Shown piece by piece: positions 1 through 7,652 of a DNA stretch of 41,698 nucleotides. Position numbers and translations under genes: made by a program. The stretch covers positions 1 through 41,698 of the forward strand of contig CACYWG010000027.1 of NCBI GenBank assembly GCA_902778115.1. The letters run 5' to 3'. The notes beneath the pieces are model-generated. The model was not told the DNA's origin and ran no database searches. It worked only from the letters and a program-made list of their open reading frames with translations. The DNA is from Oscillospiraceae bacterium. GTDB taxonomy: Bacteria > Bacillota > Clostridia > Oscillospirales > Oscillospiraceae. How positions within the stretch are numbered: position 1 is the stretch's first letter; each line of letters starts with the position of its first letter.

Positions 1-1
1 T

Positions 2-190
2 GCCGGTGCGTACATCGCTGTTGCGATTTGGTATCATGCGCAAACGACGATGCACATGCACACGATCCCTGTCCTTGCCGCCATGCTGATCCTCGCCGCC
101 CTTTGCGCTTTGTGCTGCCTTGGAGGACTGCGGATGCGGCTGAAAGGCGTACTGGATCAGAGTATCGTTGAGAATATTCGGGAGCTGTGA
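2..190 (+). CDS. ABC transporter permease, FtsX-like, C-terminal end only
   Basis: The frame is open from the window edge to a TGA at 188-190 and gives 62 residues. It has one strongly hydrophobic segment (VLAAMLILAALCALCCLGGL) followed by a basic stretch and the ending SIVENIREL. That ending is typical of the last transmembrane helix and tail of FtsX/MacB-type ABC permeases. The next gene starts 1 base after the stop, so the two are probably co-transcribed and may form one exporter. Only the C-terminus is visible, so the substrate cannot be named. Confidence 0.6.
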   Translation, partial: AGAYIAVAIWYHAQTTMHMHTIPVLAAMLILAALCALCCLGGLRMRLKGVLDQSIVENIREL

Positions 191-191
191 T

Positions 192-1475
192 ATGAAAAAG
201 ATTCTTTCTATTCTTTTGCTGGCCTTATTTGTCACGGCCATGATCCCCTGCGCCTGGGCCGACAGCACGGACGCTTTTACCATTGATGAACGCGCTGTTT
301 TCAATGACATGAGCCGGTCTTATCTGCAAGGCTACGAGCCCGTAATCTCTTGGGATCGTCTGACGATGGTGATCCCGATTCGTTCAGAAAAAGCCGTGGG
401 CAGTATCCAGGCGGAGCTGATCGTTACCAATGAGGACATTTCTCCCTTCAAGCCGCAGAGCATGAGCGCCAGAACGCAGCGTGTGGAGGATGGCCTTTGG
501 GCGGCACGCTTCAATCTCAACCTGTTCTCTGACCGCACAAATGGAGACTACCCATGCACCGTGCGGATCAGCGGAGCAGACGCAGACGGCAAGGAGCTGA
601 CAGCAGACCTCCCTATGGTCATTCATATCCGGGACGGTAAGACGAACACGGAGCCTGCGCAGATCAGTATTTCAGAAAACGCATCGAGCTTGAACGTGGG
701 CGAGGATGGAGTAATTGCGGTAAAGCTCTGGAATGCAAGCCGCAGCGTCGGCTTTGAAAATCTGTCTCTCACCTTGAGCGATCCCAGTGGCGACATTCTC
801 CCGAAGGAGCTGGACACCGTCGTGCTGGGCGATTGGATGCCCGGTGAAAGCCTTGATCTCTCTTTCCCCGTAACCGTGCTTTCTTCCGCAAAGGTCACGC
901 CGCACAGCCTGCGCTTTGATTTCAGCGGGCAGTCTTTGGGGCAGGAGGCAAAGCTTTCTGTCAGCTACACCGTCCCCGTCCGGCAGGAGATCCGTTTGGA
1001 GCAGGGCGGGCTTCGTATGCCCGAAAGCGTCGTGGCGGGAGACTCTATCACCGCTACGCTGCCCCTTATGAACATGGGCAAAGCCGACATTATTAACGCT
1101 ATGGTCACGATCTCCCTGCCGGGGATCACCGAGCGTCAAAGCGTGCTTGTCGGCACGATCCAGCCCGGAGAAACCAAGCAGGCACAGATCACCCTCACTG
1201 CGCCGAAGAACGCGCTGGGCGAAAGCAGCGGGACGCTTTCCGTCTCTGGCGAGGATAATGACGGCAATTCCGTCTCCTTTGATCTCCCCGTCAGCCTAAA
1301 CGTGGAGGAAGCCGTCAAGACAGATGTGCTCGATACCCAGGGAACGGCCAAACAAAAAACGCCTGTGTCTGTGATTGTGCTCTCTATTGTCTGCACCGTG
1401 CTTGTCGCAGCACTGATTGCACAGAGCATCCTCCTCAGAGGCAAGCTCCACAGGCTGGAAGAAGACCGGCTGTAA
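192..1475 (+). CDS. Secreted, membrane-anchored protein with NEW3/CARDB-like beta domains
   Basis: The product is 427 residues from the ATG at 192. A TTG 24 bases upstream is in frame but lies inside the previous gene, and the 192 start directly gives a signal peptide (MKKILSILLLALFVTAMIPCAWA). The body is Ser/Thr/Val-rich beta sequence with repeats of the type LxNxG(K/R)xxxxxxxVxISxPG around residues 270-370. This resembles NEW3 or CARDB extracellular beta-sandwich domains. A C-terminal hydrophobic helix (about 395-415) and a charged tail would anchor it outside the membrane. It directly follows an FtsX-like permease, so it is likely an accessory or adaptor of that ABC system. The domain assignment rests on pattern, not on a search. 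Confidence 0.65.
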   Translation: MKKILSILLLALFVTAMIPCAWADSTDAFTIDERAVFNDMSRSYLQGYEPVISWDRLTMVIPIRSEKAVGSIQAELIVTNEDISPFKPQSMSARTQRVEDGLWAARFNLNLFSDRTNGDYPCTVRISGADADGKELTADLPMVIHIRDGKTNTEPAQISISENASSLNVGEDGVIAVKLWNASRSVGFENLSLTLSDPSGDILPKELDTVVLGDWMPGESLDLSFPVTVLSSAKVTPHSLRFDFSGQSLGQEAKLSVSYTVPVRQEIRLEQGGLRMPESVVAGDSITATLPLMNMGKADIINAMVTISLPGITERQSVLVGTIQPGETKQAQITLTAPKNALGESSGTLSVSGEDNDGNSVSFDLPVSLNVEEAVKTDVLDTQGTAKQKTPVSVIVLSIVCTVLVAALIAQSILLRGKLHRLEEDRL

Positions 1476-1480
1476 GATAC

Positions 1481-1509
1481 TTGACAAATAAGCGAACGCA
1501 TGATAGAGT
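1481..1509 (+). promoter_or_regulatory. Sigma-A promoter for the DUF4143-type ATPase
   Basis: TTGACA at 1481-1486 and TAGAGT at 1504-1509 are separated by 17 bases. The predicted start near 1516 falls inside the left arm of the following palindrome. Confidence 0.5.
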
Positions 1510-1553
1510 ATCGACAAATCCAGATTCCGTTTCTGGATTTGTCGATACTTTTG
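1507..1553 (+). terminator. Perfect 18-bp hairpin, terminator and/or operator
   Basis: The arms 1507-1524 and 1532-1549 are perfectly complementary with a 7-base loop (TTCCGTT), followed by TTTTGTTTT. It fits an intrinsic terminator for the exporter genes. It also overlaps the -10 box and start site of a promoter facing the ATPase, so it could act as an operator instead. Confidence 0.6.
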
Positions 1554-1568
1554 TTTTGGTGATCTATA

Positions 1569-2781
1569 TGAACTATATTAAGCGCAGTATTGAGGATTTA
1601 GTCAAATCCTCGGACAAGACCTTTAAATGCGTGCTGGTCACTGGCGCAAGGCAGACAGGGAAATCCACTATGCTCAAAGCCCTGTTTCCCGACAAGAAGT
1701 ATGTGCCCATTGACGATCCGTTTATCGAGGAACAAGCGAATGAGAATCCCAATATGTTCATGATGCTCAATCCGCCCCCTGCGTTTTATGATGAGGTGCA
1801 GCGCGCGCCGGGGCTGTTCCGCTTTATCAAAATCAAGTGTGATGAAAGCGATAAACGTGGGCAATTCTGCCTGTCAGGATCACAGCCTCTGGAACTGATG
1901 GAGAGCGCTTCCCTCTGCGTGAGATCCAGGGGTCCCCGTTCAACGAACCGTTTGTCCCGACAATGGAGCATGTGCAAAGACGCAGCAGTTCCGCGAAAGC
2001 ACCTGATAATCTCTGGGCCATTATCCATCGCGGAAGCTATCCAGAGTTGCAAAACCCGGAGTTGGACTGGTCGGCGTTTTTCTCAAGCTATGTGAAGACC
2101 TATCTGGAGCGTGATGTGCGCAAGCTGTCTGCTGTCCAGGATCTGGACGATTTCCGCCGCTTCATGGTAGCGGTGGCCGCCAGAACCGGGCAGATGTTGA
2201 ACTATGCAAACATTGCTGACGAAATCAGCAAGGACGCCATGACGGTCAAAAAATGGATGTCCATTCTGGAGGCGTCCGGAATTGTGTATTTGTTGGAGCC
2301 CTATACACCATCCGTGCTAAAAAAAGCAATCAAGACCCCGAAGGTCTATTTCCGCGATACTGGCCTAGCTGCCTATCTCACTCGCTGGCTCACGCCGGAG
2401 GCACTTGCTTACGGTGCCATGAGCGGCGCTATGTTTGAAACCTTTGTTATTTCTGAAATTCTGAAATCCTATTCCAATCGCGGTATCGATTACCGGTATT
2501 GTGTTTCCTATTACCGTGGCCGTGATAAGAAAAAAGTCCGGAAGGATGGGCAAGAATACGAGACCGAGAGCGAAATCGATCTGATCATTGAAGAAAACGG
2601 AACGCTCTATCCCATAGAAATCAAGCAAAGCCCCGCAGTCACAGCAGATGAGGCCAGTGCTTTCACCGTGCTGGACAAGGTTGAGGAGAAGCGCCGTGGA
2701 ATGGGAGCAATCATCTGCACCTGCCCGCAGCCAAATTTGCTTAGGGATAATCTGCTGCAGCTGCCAGTGTGGTTTATATAA
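1569..2781 (+). pseudogene. AAA ATPase of the DUF4143 (COG1373) family, internally deleted and frameshifted
   Basis: The first half (ATG 1569) begins MNYIKRSIEDLVKSS and carries a Walker A (GARQTGKST) and a Walker B-like FYDEVQRAPGLF, then LSGSQPLELMESAS. The frame then runs into unrelated residues. The homologous reading resumes in another frame near 1912 as FPLREIQGSPFNEPF and continues through WAIIHRGSYPEL, ERDVRKLSAV, a winged-helix-like section and the DUF4143 nuclease-like C-terminus (EIDLIIEENGTLYPIEIKQS). The usual S-L-A-G-R-V segment between LMxxxS and LREI is missing, so a deletion of roughly 50 bases with a frame change is likely. The two halves cannot give the complete protein. 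These ATPases are common in gut Firmicutes and their role is unclear. Confidence 0.75.
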
Positions 2782-2826
2782 AAAGAATGGCATGATGAAC
2801 GATAAATTTTTGATGAGGGCTTGGAA

Positions 2827-3291
2827 ATGACAAAAGCACATCTAGAAAATATCGCCACTCAGTTTCGTCAAGCTATAATTACAGCAAAAGAGAACAGAGC
2901 ATTTGCTAATAACGATCGCATGAGTCAGTTCCCGCGAGGATGCTGTGATGATACGGCAGATTTGTTTGCTCACTATCTTTATCACAAGTACAAAATTGTC
3001 AGCGTGAGGATTGATGGCTCTCATCATGATGGAACCCCTGAGAACAATTGCAGTCACTCATGGCAGGAGGTAGATGGGTTGGTAGTTGATCTAACTGGAG
3101 GCCAATTTAATTGCAACCCGACATTCTTGAGCTATGATGTAGATGTCTATGTTGGACAGATGGACGAATTTCACAGGATGTTTGAAATTGAACGTTCTTT
3201 TCCGAGCATAGGAATAGAAAGCTTGGGCGAGGGCTGTTGGTATAGAATGTACAGCTTGTACGAGATTATCATTCGTTATCTTGTGGAGTAA
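2827..3291 (+). CDS. Small transglutaminase-like (papain-fold) protein
   Basis: The product is 154 residues from ATG 2827, with a GAGGGC-type ribosome site upstream. A Cys-His-Asp pattern is visible: FPRGCCDD (Cys39/40), SHSW (His77) and VVDLTGGQF (Asp88). This matches the order and spacing of small transglutaminase-like or bacterial cysteine peptidase folds. No signal peptide or membrane segment is seen. The base composition is clearly more AT-rich than the core genes and is shared with the next gene, 25 bases downstream, so the two look like one acquired cassette. The fold is an inference from motif order and the substrate is unknown. Confidence 0.55.
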   Translation: MTKAHLENIATQFRQAIITAKENRAFANNDRMSQFPRGCCDDTADLFAHYLYHKYKIVSVRIDGSHHDGTPENNCSHSWQEVDGLVVDLTGGQFNCNPTFLSYDVDVYVGQMDEFHRMFEIERSFPSIGIESLGEGCWYRMYSLYEIIIRYLVE

Positions 3292-3316
3292 GCTGTTTAC
3301 TAAAGGATAGGAGCGT

Positions 3317-4429
3317 ATGGCGAAAATGAGATCTGACACAACATTTCCTCTTTCTGGAGTCGATTTGGCTGGCGCTCTTACGAAAGCCTGGACTGAGGGG
3401 TGGATGGATGAGTTTTCTGATGACCATTTTCTCATAAAGGTAATTGAGGGAAGACTAGAAAAGCACCAAGGATTCTATCAATTCGCCGCGAACGACGTTC
3501 CCATCTATAAGATTAATGCAGAAAACTTCCAGGAAAACTTTTGCATTAATTTTTCTCAAAAGGTTGCTTGCCTAATAGACTTCTTTGGGGAAAAAAGCAT
3601 CAAAAGCTTCTTTACTGATCAACTCTCAGCTGGAAAAGAAAATTATGATGAAGCACATTTTTTTCGCGCTTTATCAGAAATAAGTGTTTTATGCTTTTGG
3701 CGAGGGCGTTCAAAGTCGGGTAAATATGAGCCTAAAACAAATGGTATGAAGAATCCGGAAGCGAGATTTTACTGCAATAATGGCATTGTTGCGGATATCG
3801 AAGTGAAAACACCAGGCTTTCGTGACTTTGATGGTATACAAGAAATTGTGCTTCCACTTGTCTTACTTGATAATAAGGGAAGAGACGAGTTCGCTTTATT
3901 CTGTAGTTCTCATAATCTCAACGGAATAATGCCCCGAGTAGGAAAGCTTAAGGACTTTCTGAATAGTGCTGCTGAGAAATTCGAAACCGTGGACCACTGC
4001 AATCATATGAACTTCCTCTATATAAATTGGACATTCAGTGAAGTATTAGAGTCTGGATTTGAAGAAGCTTTTTCTTTGCTGGCCCATCCAATTAACGGGA
4101 TTCTCACTCATAAAGATATCGGGCTCAGTCTGGGGGTTAACGAAGAAGTCTACGAGAAAATTACGGCTGTAATTGTATACACAGAATCGTTAAGCGGATT
4201 AATGTTTAGCGATTTTAGATGGGTGTGGACTCGGGGATCAGATGGGATGCCACATTTCGGAATTGTTGGTATGCACAACGATGAAGCTCTTCTTGAAGCT
4301 ACAGGGATGAACCCATATGGGGAGCAGTTAACACCAATAATGCTATATCTGGCAAAGGATATTATGCATTATGATAAATTAATACAAATAATAGGCAACC
4401 ATTTACTGAAAAGCAAAGAGAAGGAATAG
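3317..4429 (+). CDS. Hypothetical protein with a PD-(D/E)XK nuclease-like motif
   Basis: The product is 370 residues; ATG 3317 follows AGGATAGGAG. I do not recognise a named family. Residues 113-164 show FFRALSEISVL (Glu121), then NPEARFY and ADIEVKTPGF. Asp160-x-Glu162-x-Lys164 is the classic catalytic signature of PD-(D/E)XK nucleases, with an upstream helix glutamate in the right place. The rest is alpha/beta without membrane segments. The gene is AT-rich and lies next to a transglutaminase-like gene, which suggests a transferred two-gene unit, possibly defensive. Nuclease activity is inferred from one motif. Confidence 0.5.
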   Translation: MAKMRSDTTFPLSGVDLAGALTKAWTEGWMDEFSDDHFLIKVIEGRLEKHQGFYQFAANDVPIYKINAENFQENFCINFSQKVACLIDFFGEKSIKSFFTDQLSAGKENYDEAHFFRALSEISVLCFWRGRSKSGKYEPKTNGMKNPEARFYCNNGIVADIEVKTPGFRDFDGIQEIVLPLVLLDNKGRDEFALFCSSHNLNGIMPRVGKLKDFLNSAAEKFETVDHCNHMNFLYINWTFSEVLESGFEEAFSLLAHPINGILTHKDIGLSLGVNEEVYEKITAVIVYTESLSGLMFSDFRWVWTRGSDGMPHFGIVGMHNDEALLEATGMNPYGEQLTPIMLYLAKDIMHYDKLIQIIGNHLLKSKEKE

Positions 4430-4691
4430 TCTTTGAACTTGAAGAACCACAAGACAAATTGTATGATTGGACTACTACATGCACCTTATCATTGCTCAAA
4501 TCTCGGTTGAACATCCACAATACAGTTCGTTGATAGCAGCTTTGATAGCTTTTTGATAGCAAAAGTCCGTAGACCCCATGGGTTGAGGATAATGGGGATC
4601 AAACGGAGTCACGTCGAGTCAAATCTCCTAAACAAAAGCAGTTAAAGTCGGGATTTGCTTGGCGAGTGGGAATAATTGAATCTCAACACAG
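4430..4691. other. Non-coding stretch with direct repeats, possible element end
   Basis: No gene is seen. TTGATAGC occurs three times between 4530 and 4560 with 11-12 base spacing, like arm sites of tyrosine integrases. A short inverted repeat CCCCAT / ATGGGG follows around 4575-4597. The AT-rich accessory composition ends here and GC-rich core genes begin beyond the hairpin at 4692. A mobile-element border is plausible but unproven, since no integrase is present. Confidence 0.3.
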
Positions 4692-4731
4692 ACAAGCCCT
4701 TCGCTGAATAATCAGCGAAGGGCTTGTTTTG
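4692..4731 (+). terminator. Perfect 16-bp hairpin with T-run
   Basis: ACAAGCCCTTCGCTGA (4692-4707) pairs with 4712-4727 across a 4-base loop and is followed by TTTT on the + strand. It separates the accessory genes from the convergent MATE gene and may also stop minus-strand transcripts. Confidence 0.7.
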
Positions 4732-4744
4732 CTATATTGTCTTT

Positions 4745-6109
4745 TCAGTGATCCACGATCATGCTGCCGCGGGTCTTCCAGCCGCCGCGGCGGAAGTAGA
4801 CGTACAGCACGGCGCCCGTCACCACCCAGGAGATGGGATAGCACAGGCAAAGCACGAAGAGCGTGTGGACGGCGGTAAAGAGCGTGCCGATCCAGATGAT
4901 GCGCAGCAGGCAGATGCCGAGTCCGACGATGACGACCGGACGCACCGCGTCGCCGGCGCCGCGCAGCACCGCCGTCAGCACCTCGACCGCGACCCAGGTG
5001 AAGTAATATGGCACAAAATAGGTCATGATTTGGTAGGTCGTGTCGATGACCGCCTGGTCCTCGGTGAGGATGCGCAGGAGCGGCCTGCCCAGCAGCATGA
5101 TGAGTCCGCTCAGCGTGACGGTGATGATGCCGGAGAGGATCATGCCCTCTCTGACGCAGAGCCTGACGCGGTCATGCCGCCCGGCGCCGAGGTTCTGGCC
5201 CACAAAGCTGGTGATCGCGGCGCCCAGGGCGCTGCTCACGGCCCAGAAGATGCCGTCGGTCTTGCTCGTCATGGCCCAGGAGGCTACGACCACAGTGCCC
5301 AAAGAGTTGATGGCCACCTGGATGATCATGTTCGATACCGCGTACATGGACGACTGCAGGCCGGCCGGGATGCCCAGCCGGAGCATATTGGACAGGTACA
5401 CGCCCTTGAGCTTCAGTTCCCGAAAGCTCAGGCGGTAGGATTCCTTTGTGGTCAGGAGCTTCCAGGTCAGCAGCGCCATGTTCAGCACCTGCGCTGCCAC
5501 CGTGGCGATGGCGACGCCCGCGGTGCCCCAATGGAACACCACAACGAAGAGCGTGTCGAGCACGATGTTCATCACGCAGCCCGCCACCATGTAGAGGAAG
5601 GGGCTGAAGGAATCGCCCACAGCGCGCAGCATGTTGGATTCCATGTTCAGCACCAGCACGAAGGGCACGCCGATAAAGTAAATGCGCAGGTAGAGGATCG
5701 CGTCGGCCAGGGTGTCCTCCGGGGTCCGCAGCAGACGCAGCATGGCCGGGGACGCCGCGAGCCCGAAGGCCGTCAGCACGAGGCCCAGCAGCGCAAAGAC
5801 CGCGATGGCGTTGCCGGCGGCGATCTGTACGTCGCGGGTGCGGTTGGCGCCGTAGACCTGGGCGATGACCACCGAGGCGCCGGAGGTGATGGCGACGAAG
5901 AAGCCGATCAGCAAATTGATGATCTGCGCCGAGCTGCCGCCGACGGCGGCCAGGGCGATCGTGCCGACAAAGCGGCCGACGATCAGGCCGTCCACCGCGT
6001 TATACAGCTGCTGGATGCAGGTGCCGGCGGCGATGGGAAGGAAAAAGACCAGCAGCTTTTTCCACACCACGCCCTCGGTCAGATCTTTTCTGGCTAAGCG
6101 TTGTTCCAT
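4745..6109 (-). CDS. MATE family multidrug/toxin efflux transporter
   Basis: The product is 454 residues with about 12 hydrophobic helices. The N-terminus (LLVFFLPIAAGTCIQQLYNAVDGLIVGRFVG) is the usual MATE start, and the central MLRAVGDSFSP and LGIPAGLQSSMYAVSN segments are also typical. These proteins expel cationic compounds using a sodium or proton gradient. The gene begins 3 bases after the stop of the upstream cytidylate-kinase-like gene, so both are one operon driven by the promoter at 6770-6798. The substrate cannot be read from sequence. A long antisense frame across this gene is a codon-bias shadow. Confidence 0.9.
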   Translation of the reverse strand: MEQRLARKDLTEGVVWKKLLVFFLPIAAGTCIQQLYNAVDGLIVGRFVGTIALAAVGGSSAQIINLLIGFFVAITSGASVVIAQVYGANRTRDVQIAAGNAIAVFALLGLVLTAFGLAASPAMLRLLRTPEDTLADAILYLRIYFIGVPFVLVLNMESNMLRAVGDSFSPFLYMVAGCVMNIVLDTLFVVVFHWGTAGVAIATVAAQVLNMALLTWKLLTTKESYRLSFRELKLKGVYLSNMLRLGIPAGLQSSMYAVSNMIIQVAINSLGTVVVASWAMTSKTDGIFWAVSSALGAAITSFVGQNLGAGRHDRVRLCVREGMILSGIITVTLSGLIMLLGRPLLRILTEDQAVIDTTYQIMTYFVPYYFTWVAVEVLTAVLRGAGDAVRPVVIVGLGICLLRIIWIGTLFTAVHTLFVLCLCYPISWVVTGAVLYVYFRRGGWKTRGSMIVDH

Positions 6110-6112
6110 GGC

Positions 6113-6736
6113 TCAGCCCTCAAACCACTGCAGCGCGAAGTCCGCCAGCGCACCGGTCAGCTTTTTGATGTCCCAGCCGGCGGTATTCACCGTCAGGTCG
6201 AATCTGCTGCCGTCGCCGTGCACCCTGCCGGTGAGGATCTCGCGGGTATGCGCGCGGTTGCGGTCGATGCGCTTCATATTGCGCAGCACCTGCCGCTCGC
6301 TCAGGCGCTCCGGCTCCGGGCGGCGCAGCTCGTGCTTCATGCAGCGGCGCAGCCGCGCTTCCGTGTCCGCGCAGACGAACACGCGGAAGGGGTGGAAGTC
6401 CTCCAGGATCACATCGGCGTCGCGGCCGATGATGACGCAGTCATTGCCGAGCGCGGCGATCTCCCGCAGAATCTCGCGCTCCCGGATGCGGATCTGGGTG
6501 CTCATGCCCGGATCGTACAGCAGGTGTGAAAAGCTGTTGCGATAGGTCAGCTGCATGTTTTGCCAGCCGTGATTGGCCAGCGTCTTTTTCACATAATCCG
6601 GCTCCAGGCCCTGCTCGGCGGCCAGCGTATCGATGATTTCCCGGTCGTAATAGTCCCAACCCAGACGCTCGGCCAGGCGCTTGCCCAGCTCACGCCCGCC
6701 GCTGCCGAACTGGCGGCTGATGGTGATGATCCTCAT
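6113..6736 (-). CDS. Cytidylate kinase-like protein
   Basis: The product is 207 residues. It starts MRIITISRQFGSGGRELGKRLAE, the modified P-loop (SRQFGSGG) of the cytidylate-kinase-like family common in Clostridia, and continues with GWDYYDREI and VIIGRDADVIL. Family members resemble CMP kinase but are separate from Cmk, and their substrate is not settled. A strong promoter lies upstream and AAGGGAGAA is the ribosome site. It leads the MATE gene with a 3-base gap; the functional link is unclear. Confidence 0.85.
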   Translation of the reverse strand: MRIITISRQFGSGGRELGKRLAERLGWDYYDREIIDTLAAEQGLEPDYVKKTLANHGWQNMQLTYRNSFSHLLYDPGMSTQIRIREREILREIAALGNDCVIIGRDADVILEDFHPFRVFVCADTEARLRRCMKHELRRPEPERLSERQVLRNMKRIDRNRAHTREILTGRVHGDGSRFDLTVNTAGWDIKKLTGALADFALQWFEG

Positions 6737-6769
6737 GTAATATTCTCCCTTTTGTGTCTTTTCCCTGCG

Positions 6770-6798
6770 TATATACCACCCGCGCCGCGCTTTGTCAA
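6770..6798 (-). promoter_or_regulatory. Sigma-A promoter of the kinase-MATE operon
   Basis: Read on the minus strand: TTGACA (6798-6793), 17 bases, TATATA (6775-6770). It is near consensus and about 30 bases before the ATG at 6736. Confidence 0.75.
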
Positions 6799-6827
6799 GC
6801 GCCGATTTGCATACCGATATAAATAGA

Positions 6828-6858
6828 ACCGCAGCGCCGAATCGCTCGGCGCTGCGGT
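6828..6858 (-). terminator. Terminator of the DUF937 gene
   Basis: The 13-bp arms ACCGCAGCGCCGA (6828-6840) and 6846-6858 flank a 5-base loop. On the minus strand the hairpin is followed by TCTATTTATAT. Confidence 0.7.
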
Positions 6859-6875
6859 CGTCTGTCGTGTCTTCC

Positions 6876-7463
6876 TTACATCAGCTGCAGCAGGGTCTGG
6901 AGCAGGGCGTTGCCGTTGAGGCCGTCGTCCTTCTCGGCGGGCTTTTTGCCGCCGAAGAGGCCGCTCAGCAGGCTGCCGCCGCTGTTGCCGCCGCCCAGCA
7001 AAGCCATCACGTCGGACAGATCCAGCCCGTCGGACAGGTCCACCTTTTTCTTCTTCGCGGAGGATGCGGCAGTGTTCAGGCTGCTCAGCAGCACGGGCGC
7101 GATGCTGTCCAGCGCCGTGTTGACTTCCTTGCCGGAGAGGCCGGACTCGCCGGCCAGCGCCGTGATCTCAGTCTCGGCGTTCTTGCCGAAGATGTGGCCG
7201 AGGATCTTGCTGCCGTCCTCGGCGTCTGCCTCGGCGATCTGCTCGGGCAGCGCCTTGGCGGTGTTGTGCTGACCCAGCGCGCCGAGCAGGGACAGGGCGC
7301 CGGACTGGGTGGAGGCGTTGCCGGTGAGGTACTTGAGCAGCAGGGGCAGCGCCAGCGGAATGAGCTTCTTGAGCTTGGCGGGGGTCAGGCCGGTCTTCTT
7401 GGCCAGCGCCGAGAGGGTATTCTTGCTTAACAGCGTTTTCAGTAAAATAGCGAGCAGATTCAT
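6876..7463 (-). CDS. DUF937 domain protein
   Basis: The product is 195 residues and all helical. It starts MNLLAILLKTLLSKNTLSALAKKTGL and has the DUF937 pattern of Gly/Leu-rich helices: LIPLALPLLLKYLTGN, LGHIFGKNAETEITALAGESGLS, and a repeated SLLSGLFGG at the C-terminus. The family is widespread (YidB-like) and lacks a settled biochemical role. Monocistronic, with its own promoter (7499-7527), an AGGAGG ribosome site and a terminator at 6828-6858. No signal peptide is apparent. Confidence 0.8.
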   Translation of the reverse strand: MNLLAILLKTLLSKNTLSALAKKTGLTPAKLKKLIPLALPLLLKYLTGNASTQSGALSLLGALGQHNTAKALPEQIAEADAEDGSKILGHIFGKNAETEITALAGESGLSGKEVNTALDSIAPVLLSSLNTAASSAKKKKVDLSDGLDLSDVMALLGGGNSGGSLLSGLFGGKKPAEKDDGLNGNALLQTLLQLM

Positions 7464-7498
7464 GGATGAGCCTCCTTTTATCTGTCAGGATCGGTTTC

Positions 7499-7527
7499 AG
7501 TATAGCGCGTTCCCGGGCGAAATTCAA
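7499..7527 (-). promoter_or_regulatory. Sigma-A promoter of the DUF937 gene
   Basis: On the minus strand: TTGAAT (7527-7522), 17 bases, TATACT (7504-7499), about 35 bases before the start codon. Confidence 0.65.
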
Positions 7528-7583
7528 CCGGGCGCATGAGTTTTTTCGACAGAGTCTGCCCTTGCCCGCATATACGCCGGGGC

Positions 7584-7613
7584 TTGTGTTTCCTGATCGA
7601 CGCATGATATAAT
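7584..7613 (+). promoter_or_regulatory. Promoter of the alpha-galactosidase operon
   Basis: TTGTGT at 7584-7589 and TATAAT at 7608-7613 are separated by 18 bases. The -10 is perfect and the -35 weak, so an activator may help. No clear operator is visible. Confidence 0.6.
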
Positions 7614-7652
7614 GAGCCTCGAAAACTCAAGACAATAGAAGGGATGAGCGCC

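Noticed and set aside
4560..4640. tRNA- or tmRNA-like 3' end
   Set aside because: There is no T-loop consensus GTTCGA and no matching acceptor or anticodon stems.
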